Positions 41,872 through 50,898 are shown, numbered from the stretch's first letter. The stretch is DNA of 64,000 bases from Dietzia sp. NCCP-2495 (GCF_026011735.1 NZ_BRVN01000009.1:1-64000); one strand, 5' to 3'. Made by a program: numbers and translations. The notes: generated by a model from the sequence alone, not told the origin.

Positions 41872-43734
41872 TCATCGCGGCACGAGGACTCCGACAGGTC
41901 CGCTGCCGATACACAGCTCGTCGACGCCTCCGCGTGGCGTCACGGTCACCCCTGTTCCCGCGCCCTCGACGCGGAGGTAAACCGTGCTCAGTCCGGCCTC
42001 GACCGGGGCGACGGTGTCCCCACCCTCGTCGAGCCGGACCGCCACCTCGCCCGGGGCGTCGGCGAACAGGTTGAGCTGAACCACCCATTCCCGCCCGAGC
42101 AGCGGGCCGTCCAGGTCGAGCCTGTCGCCGCCCGGCCCGATCCGGAACCCACAGCCCGGCTCGGGGCCCTGCCCGATGGTGCGACCGAACGCCACCTGGG
42201 CCGGATGGAGCTGTCCCTGCTCGTCGATGAGCACCGGATCCGTGGTCCAGTCCCCCATTTCCGGCATCTCGGGGACCCCGGCGACCACCGCTGACACCCT
42301 GTTCGCGGGCGCGGTGACCGGGAGCAGGACCTCGACGGGGACCTGCTGGTCGAGCATCGGAACGGACCGCTCGCGCAGGGTCTCCAGCAGCGGGATCGTG
42401 TAGTCCCGCGACGGCTGTTCCGACCACACCTGGCGGAACGTCACAGTCGACACCGCCGACGAGACCAGCACCGCGATGAGCGCCACCGCCGTGGCTGCCC
42501 GACGCATCTCCGGCGTGCCCACGGTCCGGCGCCGCGGCGCGGACAGGGCCAAGGCCACCGCCGCACCGACGATGACCGGGAACTCCGCGTGGTAGCGGAG
42601 GGTGTCCACGATCTCCGCGGCGGTGTCCGGTCCCGCGCGGCCCACGGCGACCAGCACCACGGCGACCAACGGGTACAGGGCCACCCCCACCCAGATCGGA
42701 CCGGTACGCCGCCGGGTGACCAGCGACCACGTGACCACAGCGAGGCAGGCGAGCACGCCGAGTGCCACCGCGACCACCGGCGGGTCCGCCATGGGCGGGC
42801 CCGGATGCCAACGCTCCCACCGCCACGGTCCACCGGCCAGCGTCGGGACCACGGCCGAGTGGTAGGCGGTGTCGACGAGCGACAGAAAGCCCGGGCGGGT
42901 GCCCTCGGCGTCGCTGGGGGAGTCCCCACCGCCCAACCTCCCGACGACGACGACGAAGACCGCCGCCCACGCCGCCACGATCACCACCTGTGCGGCCCAG
43001 GCCTGACGCGTGCGGTGCCACATCTCACTGAGTTCGCGTCGGCCTCCCCCGGCGATCCACCAGCAGGCGAGCAGCCCTGCCGCACAGACCACGGGGATGA
43101 CGAACGCCTTCTCCACGAACAGCAGACCCACGATCGTCGCCAGCGCCGCCCCGACCGCATGTCGACGCCGCCCGGTCCGGTCGAGTCGGACCATCTCGGC
43201 AACACCCCAGCACAGCGCGGCGACGAGAGGGAGCACGTTGAGCGCGGAGGCCCACCAGGTGGCCGAGGGAAGTCCCAGTGGGAGGGCCAGTCCCGCGGTG
43301 AGCGGGACCAGGAGCACGGGCCTGCCCCGGAGCAGCACCCACAGCAAGCGGGCGTACGCCGCGCCCGCGAGCGTCTGGAGGATCGCGATCTGCACGAGAG
43401 GCACCCGGAATTCCAGGGGTGCGACGTGGGCGGCGATCCACGCCAGCGCCATGCCGCCGGGCATGAGGTGCCCGTCGTGGTCCGTCAACAGCAACTCCGG
43501 CGAGGGCCACGGGTGCCGGGCCGCCAGTCCGTGGAGGATGAGGTCGTCCCAGTAGAACCAGCCGGCGGCGGCCACCCACGTGCGCACGGCCACGGCCGCC
43601 ATCACGACCACCGCGCACATCGCGACCGTTCCACGCACCGACGGCGCGCGCAGGGTGCCCGCGGCACCCGGGAACTGAGTCCCCGCGGCACCCGGGAGCG
43701 GGGCCTCGGGCGGTGTCCGGTCTGTGGTCGTCAT
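41872..43734 (-). CDS. GT-C-like polytopic membrane protein
   Basis: A 620-residue protein with about 11 membrane segments and a beta-rich C-terminal domain of 180 residues. GWFYWDDLILHGLAARHPW near 58 and LLTDHDGHLMPGGMALAW near 82 place acidic residues just after the first segment, as in GT-C glycosyltransferases. No family name can be given. It follows the DUF6541 gene in the same direction and is probably part of the same envelope-glycan set. Confidence 0.75.
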   Translation of the reverse strand: MTTTDRTPPEAPLPGAAGTQFPGAAGTLRAPSVRGTVAMCAVVVMAAVAVRTWVAAAGWFYWDDLILHGLAARHPWPSPELLLTDHDGHLMPGGMALAWIAAHVAPLEFRVPLVQIAILQTLAGAAYARLLWVLLRGRPVLLVPLTAGLALPLGLPSATWWASALNVLPLVAALCWGVAEMVRLDRTGRRRHAVGAALATIVGLLFVEKAFVIPVVCAAGLLACWWIAGGGRRELSEMWHRTRQAWAAQVVIVAAWAAVFVVVVGRLGGGDSPSDAEGTRPGFLSLVDTAYHSAVVPTLAGGPWRWERWHPGPPMADPPVVAVALGVLACLAVVTWSLVTRRRTGPIWVGVALYPLVAVVLVAVGRAGPDTAAEIVDTLRYHAEFPVIVGAAVALALSAPRRRTVGTPEMRRAATAVALIAVLVSSAVSTVTFRQVWSEQPSRDYTIPLLETLRERSVPMLDQQVPVEVLLPVTAPANRVSAVVAGVPEMPEMGDWTTDPVLIDEQGQLHPAQVAFGRTIGQGPEPGCGFRIGPGGDRLDLDGPLLGREWVVQLNLFADAPGEVAVRLDEGGDTVAPVEAGLSTVYLRVEGAGTGVTVTPRGGVDELCIGSGPVGVLVPR

Positions 43735-43808
43735 CGCGGGTCAGGCTAGCGCCCGCGTCCGACAAGCCCTGACTGCCGCGCCCTGACGGTCGTGTCGGAG
43801 GCGGGGGT

Positions 43809-43814
43809 TATGGT
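43809..43814 (+). promoter_or_regulatory. -10 box of the HNH gene
   Basis: TATGGT ends 7 bases before the ATG at 43822 with no ribosome site, which supports that start and a leaderless mRNA. Confidence 0.45.
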
Positions 43815-43821
43815 GCCCGGC

Positions 43822-44676
43822 ATGAGTTCCACGACGTCCCGTTCGGTCTTCGGCATCACCCTGGCCGTGGCCGTGGTGGCGGGAATCGGATGGTGCTCGG
43901 ACCAGGGCGGTGTCGCCGGTCCCGGGGAAACCGGAGCGAGTGGCGAACCCGGCATTTCGCAGACCGTCACGTCGGCGGCACCGTCGTCGTCCGGGCCCGC
44001 ATCCACACCGCCCTCCGCGCCGGCACCCGGCACCGACGCGGCACTTCCTCCCCCGCCGCCCGGCGAGCCGGCACCGCCGGCGCCGGGTCCCCCGCCCGAC
44101 CCGCTGATCCCGGCCGCCCGCGCGGCGGTGGGGCAACTCGAGGTCAAGGGACGGGCGCCCAAGACGGGGTACGACCGGGATCTGTTCGGTCAGGCCTGGT
44201 CGGACGATGTCGGCGTGGAGTTCGGGCACAACGGCTGCGACACCCGTAACGACATCCTGCGTCGCGACCTGGTGGAGGCCACGCTCAAGCCGGGGACCCG
44301 CGACTGTGTGGTGCTCACGGGCGTGCTGACCGGGCCGTATTCCGGGGAGCGCATCGAGTTCCAGCGCGGTCAGGGCACTTCATCGCAGGTACAGGTCGAC
44401 CATGTGGTGGCGCTGTCGGACGCCTGGCAGAAGGGGGCTCAGCGGCTCACCGTGGATCAGCGGCGCGATTTCGCCAACGACCCGCTAAACCTGCTGGCGG
44501 TGGCCGGGCACGTAAACCAGAGCAAGAGTGACGGCGACGCTGCCACCTGGTTACCGCCGCGTCGCGAGTTCCGCTGCTCGTACGTCGCGCGTCAGGTCAT
44601 GGTCAAGGAGCGGTACGGCTTGTGGGTGACGCACGCCGAACGTGACGCGATCGACCGGGTGCTGGCCACCTGCTAG
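43822..44676 (+). CDS. Exported HNH/DUF1524-type nuclease
   Basis: A 284-residue protein. A hydrophobic N-terminal segment (about 6-25) should direct export; next is a Pro/Ala/Ser linker (PPPPPGEPAPPAPGPPPDP), then the nuclease domain with QVDHVVALSDAW near 190 and NDPLNLLAVAGHVNQSKSD near 220. The DH pair, Asn and Lys residues are those of HNH/DUF1524 nucleases. A Cys follows the hydrophobic segment but the lipobox is poor. Such secreted nucleases are common in actinobacteria and their role is unclear. Confidence 0.83.
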   Translation: MSSTTSRSVFGITLAVAVVAGIGWCSDQGGVAGPGETGASGEPGISQTVTSAAPSSSGPASTPPSAPAPGTDAALPPPPPGEPAPPAPGPPPDPLIPAARAAVGQLEVKGRAPKTGYDRDLFGQAWSDDVGVEFGHNGCDTRNDILRRDLVEATLKPGTRDCVVLTGVLTGPYSGERIEFQRGQGTSSQVQVDHVVALSDAWQKGAQRLTVDQRRDFANDPLNLLAVAGHVNQSKSDGDAATWLPPRREFRCSYVARQVMVKERYGLWVTHAERDAIDRVLATC

Positions 44677-44717
44677 AGGTACTCGACGTCCAGGTTGGTG
44701 ACAGTCGGCTGATCGGT

Positions 44718-44759
44718 GGGGCCGGCCCGGCGTGTCTCGTCGGGGTCGGCCCGGCGTGT
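44718..44759. repeat. 24-bp spaced direct repeat
   Basis: The 18-mer GGGGCCGGCCCGGCGTGT at 44718 recurs with one change at 44742, in the gap between the HNH stop and the stop of the next, leftward gene. Confidence 0.7.
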
Positions 44760-44770
44760 GAAGCGGTGGG

Positions 44771-45670
44771 TCAGAAGTCGAAGAGTCCGCCGTCGAAGAA
44801 GCCTCCGCCGTCGCCACCGCCGCCGAAGAACCCGCCGCCACCGTCACCGCCGCCGAACATTCCGCCGTCGAAAAAGCCGCCGCCGTCGCCACCGGCATCT
44901 CCGCCCACGTCGCCGCCGTCACCTCCGAACAGTCCGCCGTCGAAGAACCCACCGTCGTCGCCACCGGCATCTCCGCCCATGTCACCGCCGAGCTCACCCA
45001 TGTCCGCGCCGCCCTCGCCGACCCCGGACGCGAAGTCCTCACCGGAGTACCCGACCCCCGCCATGCCGGCGAACATCATGTTGAACATCATCATCGAGCT
45101 CATCATCCACATGCCGCTGGCCAGCGCAGACGCCCACCACGGCTCGGAGTACCAGCCGGCGGGAACGGGCCGCCCGGCCACTACGCCGCCCGGGTAGTAG
45201 TGGGGCGTCTGGTCGCTCGGCCCGGTGGCCGCGCTCATGGTCCGACCGTCCACCTCGACGGTCCGGTCCTCGGTCACGCGCCCCGCCCGGCTCTGACCCG
45301 GGGTGGCTGGCAGCTCGGGACCGGGGTCCATACCCATCGCCTCCCGTGCCGCTCGCACGTAATAGAGCCCCTCGAGCGCGGTGTCCTTGGCCAGCTGCGC
45401 CTGCACGGGCGTCTGCGCGCGTTCCAACTCGGCGACCGCGGACGTGTACCGCTCCGAGGCGTCGGCCATGGCCTGCTTGGACGCGTCGTCGATCCCGTCG
45501 ATGTTGAACACCTGACCACCAAGTCGCTCGACCCACCGCGACGCCTCGGCCCGGTAGTCCTCGAGGTGGCGGTTCTGGTGCGCCTGCAGCTGCGTCTGCC
45601 CCTTGTTCTGACTACGGTTGACCATAGCGACGGTGATCGCGATCAGTGCGGCGATGAGGAGGAATTCCAC
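44771..45670 (-). CDS. Membrane protein with Gly/Asp/Phe repeat tail
   Basis: A 299-residue protein of unknown function. One membrane segment at about 3-17, a helical part, a Met-rich hydrophobic stretch (MWMMSSMMMFNMMFAGMAGV, about 189-208) and a last 85 residues made of repeats like GGGFFDGGLFGGD. The DNA of the tail is itself repetitive. The GTG at 45670 has GAAAGG upstream; the open frame continues to 45772 without support. Last chromosomal gene before the integrated element. Confidence 0.65.
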   Translation of the reverse strand: MEFLLIAALIAITVAMVNRSQNKGQTQLQAHQNRHLEDYRAEASRWVERLGGQVFNIDGIDDASKQAMADASERYTSAVAELERAQTPVQAQLAKDTALEGLYYVRAAREAMGMDPGPELPATPGQSRAGRVTEDRTVEVDGRTMSAATGPSDQTPHYYPGGVVAGRPVPAGWYSEPWWASALASGMWMMSSMMMFNMMFAGMAGVGYSGEDFASGVGEGGADMGELGGDMGGDAGGDDGGFFDGGLFGGDGGDVGGDAGGDGGGFFDGGMFGGGDGGGGFFGGGGDGGGFFDGGLFDF

Positions 45671-45794
45671 GGGCGACCTTTCTCGGTACTTCTTCACGAG
45701 CCTACCGAGATCGCGAATCAGGGGCGCCGGTGCGACGATCGCTCTGTACGGTGCCAGTCCCGCCCTGCCCACCGACTCCGGGGCCGGCGCCGGG

Positions 45795-45825
45795 AAAAAC
45801 TCAACCCCGGCCGGGGCCGGGGTTG
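45795..45825 (-). terminator. Original tRNA-Thr terminator, now stranded
   Basis: On the minus strand a perfect 11-bp stem (45815-45825 with 45802-45812) is followed by AGTTTTT. It lies 11 bases beyond the 3' end of the partial tRNA copy, where the terminator of the undisturbed tRNA-Thr gene would be. Confidence 0.75.
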
Positions 45826-45835
45826 TGGGTGCTTC

Positions 45836-45882
45836 GTGGAGCCGCGTGTCGGAATCGAACCGACGACCTTTTCATTACGAGT
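45836..45882. repeat. attL, 47-bp core
   Basis: Identical to 53860-53906. It carries only the acceptor, T-arm and anticodon-stem part of tRNA-Thr; the rest of the tRNA is absent here, so it is not a working tRNA gene. Confidence 0.92.
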
Positions 45883-46055
45883 TAGGTCTGAACCTACTCA
45901 CGTCGTGATTCGTGATCACACGCCGATTCACAAAAGCCCAGTAAGAAGCCTGTTTCCTATCGCTTTCACTGACTCTCGTGCAATGACGTGTGTGTGCACA
46001 TTGTGATCACACTGCAGAGGCTCGACGTGTCCCGCACGGCAATAGCATTCGACAC
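45883..46055. other. Left end of the element, candidate arm sites
   Basis: No gene. GTGATCACAC occurs at 45912 and 46003. The same 10-mer lies near the other end at 53786. Such shared end motifs are probable arm-type sites for integrase or excisionase. Confidence 0.45.
46043..46048 (+). promoter_or_regulatory. -10 box, leaderless small gene
   Basis: TAGCAT ends 7 bases before the ATG at 46056. Confidence 0.45.
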
Positions 46056-46322
46056 ATGAAGCGCGATCATTCACACCAGAACTACTCCACGTCCACGTGC
46101 CACACGTTGTGCTCGCACCCTGACTCCTACAAGGAGCGCAAGGCCTGCGTCTACGAGTGGTACCAGCGCCTGACACACCGACACTGCGATCACGACGACA
46201 CCCGCGACGCACGACGCGACTGCACACGCGCTCGCCTCAAGGGTGGACCCGCACGAGGGACAGGTGGACGCGATGCAGCGTTCCGCATGTCGGAGATGAT
46301 GCACAAGAGTCTTTCGGGGTAG
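46056..46322 (+). CDS. Small Cys/His-rich protein
   Basis: An 88-residue protein of unknown function, with five Cys and seven His residues clustered in the first 60 positions (TCHTLCSHPD, KACVYEWY, HRHCDHDD, RRDCTRAR), which suggests metal binding. The start at 46056 is chosen for the -10 box 7 bases upstream; the frame is open from 45990. First gene from the left end of the element. May be nucleic-acid binding; no homologue recognised. Confidence 0.5.
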   Translation: MKRDHSHQNYSTSTCHTLCSHPDSYKERKACVYEWYQRLTHRHCDHDDTRDARRDCTRARLKGGPARGTGGRDAAFRMSEMMHKSLSG

Positions 46323-46377
46323 CGAGCAAAGTCTCTTATCGTCCTCACGTCAGACCCCCGCTGCCCAGGAGGACACC

Positions 46378-46683
46378 ATGACCGAACCCAAGACTCTCTC
46401 CACCCGCGAGGTCGCCGAGAAGGTCGGCACCGACCCGAAGACCCTGCGAGTGTTCCTGCGTGCGACCTCGCAGGGTGTGGGATCAGGCAAGCGATACGCC
46501 CTGCCCGCGAAGGACGTTGCGAAGGTCAAGAAGGAGTTCGTCGCCTGGGAGGCTGAGCGACAGGCCGCGCGAGAAGCAGCCAACGACCAAGGCCCGTGCG
46601 ACAACTGCGGCGCGAAGGTCGACCTGTACCACGACGAAGCCTCCGGCTCGTCCCTGTGCGAGGACTGCGTGCCCGCCGAGTAA
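46378..46683 (+). CDS. HTH plus zinc-ribbon protein
   Basis: A 101-residue protein. The first 55 residues (LSTREVAEKVGTDPKTLRVFLRA) look like a helix-turn-helix similar to small phage DNA-binding proteins; the C-terminal part has CDNCGAKVDLYHDE and CEDC, a four-Cys zinc ribbon. AGGAGG precedes the ATG. Probably a DNA-binding regulator of the element. Confidence 0.75.
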   Translation: MTEPKTLSTREVAEKVGTDPKTLRVFLRATSQGVGSGKRYALPAKDVAKVKKEFVAWEAERQAAREAANDQGPCDNCGAKVDLYHDEASGSSLCEDCVPAE

Positions 46684-46732
46684 TCCCACACCCTCCCGAC
46701 TGCCCTCGCCTCGTGCGGGGGCAGTGGAGTAG

Positions 46733-47536
46733 TCAGTCGTCGCTCTGAGACTCGTCGTTACCATCAGTCGCGACAACCTGCTCAATCGCAGAGTACGTCC
46801 CCGTCACGTTCTCGATAATCCCGTGAACGTCGCCTGTTACATCCTCGACATGTCCAAGCGCGGCGAATATCCACAATGCCGCATTGCTAATCTTCTTCTT
46901 TAGTTCGGGGCTGGTTACACGCGAAAACAACCCCAGCCCCTCGGAAGCGGCTGAGGTCGCGTGTCGCTTTATAGCTGCCGCTCCGAAAGTGGAAGCGTGA
47001 GCCATGTACCACTCAGCCTGACGAAGATGATACGCAATCCGATCACGGATCGCCGGAGCAACTTCTGCAGCGTCGACTACGTCTTTCAAAGCCTCCAACG
47101 CTCGCAAGAGCTCAGTGAGTTCAGAGGACGTTGCCTGCCCCGATGGGTACGAGTTAGACGATTCTAGAAACTGGCCAAGACTTTCAAGCTGATCGAGTAC
47201 AGGCACATCGAGATGGTCAGCGAGCTTGATTCCCCCATTCCAATTAGGGTAACCAATGGCGTAACCATGCCACTTCTGCAGGTAAGGGGAATACCTGCGG
47301 TACTCACGCGATTCGTCCGGGAAGGCGCGAACCGTCGCGGAAACCTCACCGAATAGGTCCATCATCGCCGAATGGCGTTCGGAGAACTCCCGCGACGGAA
47401 AGCCCGCACCCAACGCGCTTGCCCACCCGTTCTGGAAGTTATCTTTCCCTGAGGTTCGTACACGCTCGAATAAGTCCCTCAGCGCGTACGCGGAGTTCGG
47501 TGCGTCCTCGATCTGCGGCTGTTCGCTTTCCGTCAT
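46733..47536 (-). CDS. Hypothetical cargo protein
   Basis: A 267-residue acidic, mostly helical protein, not recognised. Base composition is clearly more AT-rich than the rest of the window, which suggests recent transfer. The segment KKISNAALWIFAALGHVEDVTGDV near 220 could be amphipathic. It stands alone with its own 170-base upstream region at one end of the element, where satellites carry accessory genes such as anti-phage functions; that role is a guess. Confidence 0.7.
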   Translation of the reverse strand: MTESEQPQIEDAPNSAYALRDLFERVRTSGKDNFQNGWASALGAGFPSREFSERHSAMMDLFGEVSATVRAFPDESREYRRYSPYLQKWHGYAIGYPNWNGGIKLADHLDVPVLDQLESLGQFLESSNSYPSGQATSSELTELLRALEALKDVVDAAEVAPAIRDRIAYHLRQAEWYMAHASTFGAAAIKRHATSAASEGLGLFSRVTSPELKKKISNAALWIFAALGHVEDVTGDVHGIIENVTGTYSAIEQVVATDGNDESQSDD

Positions 47537-47706
47537 GCCAGCAGCGTAGCGGGTGGGTCGGACACAGCAGCGCCTGTGAGCGTCTGGGACACGGTGACCA
47601 TGTATGCACTCGTGCGGGACGGCGCCAGGCGCTCAGCAGCGAATCTAGCGCCCTCTGCACTCAGTCTCGCCGGCGTATTGCACAGCGAGACTGAATGAAC
47701 GAACGA

Positions 47707-48351
47707 TCAAGCGGCGGCGTCAGCCTCTACCCAGTTGAGCGAGAACTCAGGGAGACGGAACCCTGCGTCGATTCGTGCAGTCGCCATCGCCAGGTCGTGC
47801 CGGGCCACAGCAGCGATGCGCTCAGTCGCTCGCAGGTTGTCACTCGCTCGCACGTACTCAGGCGAGACGCGACGCTTGAACTCCTGCACAGCCTCGGGTG
47901 TCTCCAGACGGTCGATGACCTCCTGCGTGATGATCGCCTTGAGCGCGTCGTCGTGGCCCTCCGAGGCGACCAATTCCACACCTCTCTCTATGCGTCGCTG
48001 CCCCTCCTCCGCCTCGAGACTGCTCACGATGCTGTCCCTGCGACGCGAGAACGTGGCCTCTGCGAGCGAGCGCTCATCCGTTGAGCCCTTGGGCGAAGTG
48101 ATCGCAGCGTCAGCCACGCGCACGTCCTCCACCGCCTGGTCCACAGCCGCGTCAATCTGATCGCGCATGCCTGCGAGACGATCAGACCACTTGCGCTGTG
48201 CGTCCCACCCCTTGATGCGTTCCACACCCCCCGCCTCAGTGAGTGTGCGCGAGTCGTCCACCTCAGCCTCGACGCTCACAGCGTAGGTCGCGTGATCCTC
48301 GACAATGACCTTCATCTGGTCGATGTAGTCCTTCAGGTCCTCGATATCCAT
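47707..48351 (-). CDS. Hypothetical element protein, coiled-coil
   Basis: A 214-residue, highly charged, largely helical protein without a recognised domain (IDQMKVIVEDHATYAVSVEAEV near the start; LEAEEGQRRIERGVELVASE in the middle). It may form coiled coils. AAAGGAG lies upstream of the ATG. It follows the 99-residue gene by about 50 bases in the same direction and may share its transcript. Confidence 0.7.
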   Translation of the reverse strand: MDIEDLKDYIDQMKVIVEDHATYAVSVEAEVDDSRTLTEAGGVERIKGWDAQRKWSDRLAGMRDQIDAAVDQAVEDVRVADAAITSPKGSTDERSLAEATFSRRRDSIVSSLEAEEGQRRIERGVELVASEGHDDALKAIITQEVIDRLETPEAVQEFKRRVSPEYVRASDNLRATERIAAVARHDLAMATARIDAGFRLPEFSLNWVEADAAA

Positions 48352-48405
48352 TCCTCATTCTCCTTTCGACAGGGGCAAAAATTCTGGCCTGGATTGCTAT
48401 AGCAA

Positions 48406-48705
48406 TCACGCACTCGCCTTAGCAGGTGCAACGATCTCGGTCCGGAAGTAGTGTTCGGTGATTGCTTCTTCCCCGACCTCGACGACATATCCCCGCGTCT
48501 TCCAACAGGTGTCGTCGTGGTGAAGAATCATCACGGTCGGGTTCAGTACGTCGTCTACGCACCCGTGAGGCGTATTGCAGTCTGGACACATAACGTCCAC
48601 GTGAACCATCACCGAGACCTGGGACCCTTCCGGTCCGCCGTGTAGAAACTGCGCCCACTCTCGCTTTCCGCATAGAGCGCCTCGCAGATGCCTTAGTCGA
48701 ATCAT
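48406..48705 (-). CDS. Hypothetical element protein with Cys motif
   Basis: A 99-residue protein with MCPDCNTPHGCVDD near 40, a CxxC plus His-Gly-Cys group that may bind zinc, then DDTCWKTRGYVVEVG. No family recognised. AAGGAAGG precedes the ATG. First leftward gene after the iteron-like cluster. Confidence 0.68.
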   Translation of the reverse strand: MIRLRHLRGALCGKREWAQFLHGGPEGSQVSVMVHVDVMCPDCNTPHGCVDDVLNPTVMILHHDDTCWKTRGYVVEVGEEAITEHYFRTEIVAPAKASA

Positions 48706-48981
48706 CGAACTACCTTCCTTTCCGGATCGAATTAATGCTAAGAGAAGTTGGATTCAACTGAGCCATTAGTACGTCCTCGAATCGGCGTACCGGCGGTGTG
48801 TGCACTACGTACACACACGCACCGTCCCGGAAACGCGACTGGGGCGACCGTACTGAGTGTTCCGGGACATGTCCTGCCTGCAGTTATTCGCCAGTACGGT
48901 ACGGCGTTCCCGGAACACAAGAGCGTTCCCGAAGAGCGTTCCCGAAGGACACTCGCCAGTACGCCCTCCGGGAACGCCCTT
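48706..48981. other. Candidate replication origin region
   Basis: No gene is seen. It lies beyond the 3' end of the primase-helicase gene and upstream of three leftward genes, so it also holds their promoter. It contains six iteron-like copies and short direct and inverted repeats (next entry). Confidence 0.5.
48824..48977. repeat. Six iteron-like copies of GCGTTCCCGGAA
   Basis: Copies at 48904, 48923 and 48936 read GCGTTCCCGRA; inverted or diverged copies are at 48824, 48857 and 48966. The 10-mer CGCCAGTACG also occurs twice (48889, 48954). Clustered repeats beside a Rep-like gene are typical of plasmid and satellite origins. Confidence 0.65.
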
Positions 48982-50898
48982 TCACAAGGCCGGGCCTCGC
49001 GCTTTTCGATACGCAATCACTCGCTGAGTCTTCTCGGTACCGGCCTTGAGGCCCGCTTTGTTTATTGCCCTCGCAACCAGAACCCTGCCCGCGTCGTGGT
49101 CAAGGCCTGCATCGTCAACGGCCTCAACCAACGGGCGGATGCCTTCATCGACTTCCGTGAAGTCCAGATCAAGGAGTCCGTCGGAGGGTGTGGGAACGTC
49201 CCCGCCCAGCATTGTCGCCGCGTGCCCGAGTGGTTCCTGCGTTCGACGTATCGGCACGACGGATGCGAGGTCGCCCGTCCGGTCCTTGTCACAGACGAGC
49301 TTGAACCTTGACGAGTTCTTCTCGCCTTGAATAATCCAAGACCCGTCAACGTCGGTATTCTTCGCACTTGACCCTCGGGCACCTTTCGACTGATCCTTGC
49401 CCGTGTGATCCAGGCGGATGATCGTCACGCCGTCAGCCCTCAGCGGTGCGAGCGCATAGCGGTACAGAGCCGCATAGGTCGCTGCGTCGTTCTCATCTCC
49501 TTCTACGAAGCGAGAGAGCGTGTCGATCACGACAACCTCAGCCTGTACCCGTCGCACGTGTGCGACGAACTCAGCCCCTCCGCGTTCCGTGTCCAGCGGA
49601 AGGAGTGGGGGCATACTGGCGTACTTCAGGCGATTGAGGCCCCTCACGTCCATCTCTTGAAGTCGGGACATGATGATCCGTTGCGTGTTCTCGCCGTCGA
49701 TATAGAGAACAGTCAACGCCTTGGAGGGTGTGGAATCCCCGTCGGGAATCACAGCCCCCGGCAGCGCCTCGATGCCTCGTGCGAGTCGCTGCGAGATATC
49801 GAGCATCAGCAATGACTTGCCCATGCCCGCGTAACTCACGACCTGATATAGCCCGCCCCGTTGGAACACCTGCGGCACCAGCCATTCGACGGGCTCAATG
49901 CCTCGCGTCAGCAGGTCGTCAAGATCGAGCAGGGAAAGCCCGTTCTCGTCTTCGTGCGTTCCCGGCCCCTCGTCCCTCGTGCTCATCTCCCAGCACGCGA
50001 CGACCTGGCCCCTCAATCGGTCCTCGTGCTGGAACTTCGCCACGGACGGCTCGTGATTCGTGAGCACCCACAGCGCTTCCGCCTGACTCATTCCCGCTTC
50101 CTGGCATTCCTTGACCAGGCGCATGGTTCTCTTGAATCGAGCCGTCCCGTCACCGGGGTCTTCCTCGCGAAGTGCTCGCTTGATCGACCGGGGCACGACG
50201 GCGGGTTTCACAGGCTCGAATTGAAGGCCCTGAGAGCGATTCTGAGCGCCTGGCACCCGGTCATGTGAGTGTGCACTCGGTCGCACGTTCACAGCGACGC
50301 TGAGGCCCTGCTGGGTGTAGGTCGCGTCCGTGCGTTCGACTACCTCACACAGAGTCGGCGGGTCGTGTTTAAGGTTGCGAGTCCCCGGTAGCCGTAGGAA
50401 CCCCTCGTCGGTCGTCTTGTCATTCCCACACCCAAGGCACTCACCCAGCCCCTTCGCGAACGCTTGGTACTTATCGACTTCCACACCCTCCGGGACGGAG
50501 TAGTAAAGGTGCGAGTGACCCGGCGTTCCCGAGTTCACGACAAGCGTGGGCCTCAGTGCGCCTGGGTTCGTCATTGGGCGGTCCTGATCGACAACCACCC
50601 ATTGGCGCTCGACGGACGCGCCCTTGCGCTTGCTGTCCCCACTCCTGTGCACGAACGGACAGAAGAACAGTTCGCGCGTCATCGCGTGGGTCTCGATGTA
50701 CTCGCGCACGTCGTCTCGCTCTGCTGGCCACGCGAATGACTCTTGCTGCCAGTTGATCATCTTCGGCTTTCCGTTGACCACCTCGGCTCGCCCGCAACTT
50801 GCGAGCCATGCATAACCTTTTGCCTCCCCCAAGATGAGGTCCAGGTGCTCCATCGCGAGGTCGATATCCACGCCCTCGTCGGTGATCGCCACAGTCAT
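48982..50898 (-). CDS. Primase-helicase replication protein
   Basis: A 638-residue two-domain protein. The N-terminal half resembles RepB-type archaeo-eukaryotic primases: VVVDQDR near 103 with the paired aspartates, then SGTPGHSHLYY and FLRLPGTRNLK. The C-terminal half is a RecA-like ATPase: Walker A YAGMGKS near 352, Walker B VVVIDTLSRF near 456, then RLDHTGKDQSKGARGSSAK, typical of RepA/phage helicases. Such primase-helicase fusions start replication of satellites and plasmids at iterons. Its ATG overlaps the excisionase-like stop by 4 bases. Confidence 0.88.
   Translation of the reverse strand: MTVAITDEGVDIDLAMEHLDLILGEAKGYAWLASCGRAEVVNGKPKMINWQQESFAWPAERDDVREYIETHAMTRELFFCPFVHRSGDSKRKGASVERQWVVVDQDRPMTNPGALRPTLVVNSGTPGHSHLYYSVPEGVEVDKYQAFAKGLGECLGCGNDKTTDEGFLRLPGTRNLKHDPPTLCEVVERTDATYTQQGLSVAVNVRPSAHSHDRVPGAQNRSQGLQFEPVKPAVVPRSIKRALREEDPGDGTARFKRTMRLVKECQEAGMSQAEALWVLTNHEPSVAKFQHEDRLRGQVVACWEMSTRDEGPGTHEDENGLSLLDLDDLLTRGIEPVEWLVPQVFQRGGLYQVVSYAGMGKSLLMLDISQRLARGIEALPGAVIPDGDSTPSKALTVLYIDGENTQRIIMSRLQEMDVRGLNRLKYASMPPLLPLDTERGGAEFVAHVRRVQAEVVVIDTLSRFVEGDENDAATYAALYRYALAPLRADGVTIIRLDHTGKDQSKGARGSSAKNTDVDGSWIIQGEKNSSRFKLVCDKDRTGDLASVVPIRRTQEPLGHAATMLGGDVPTPSDGLLDLDFTEVDEGIRPLVEAVDDAGLDHDAGRVLVARAINKAGLKAGTEKTQRVIAYRKARGPAL

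Noticed and set aside
44771-45060. CRISPR-like array suggested by regular repeats
   Set aside because: The repeats encode the Gly/Asp/Phe tail of a protein and have no constant-repeat, unique-spacer structure.
45836-45882. tRNA-like sequence at the left end of the element
   Set aside because: It lacks the D-arm and the 5' acceptor strand; it is the attachment-site remnant, not a gene.
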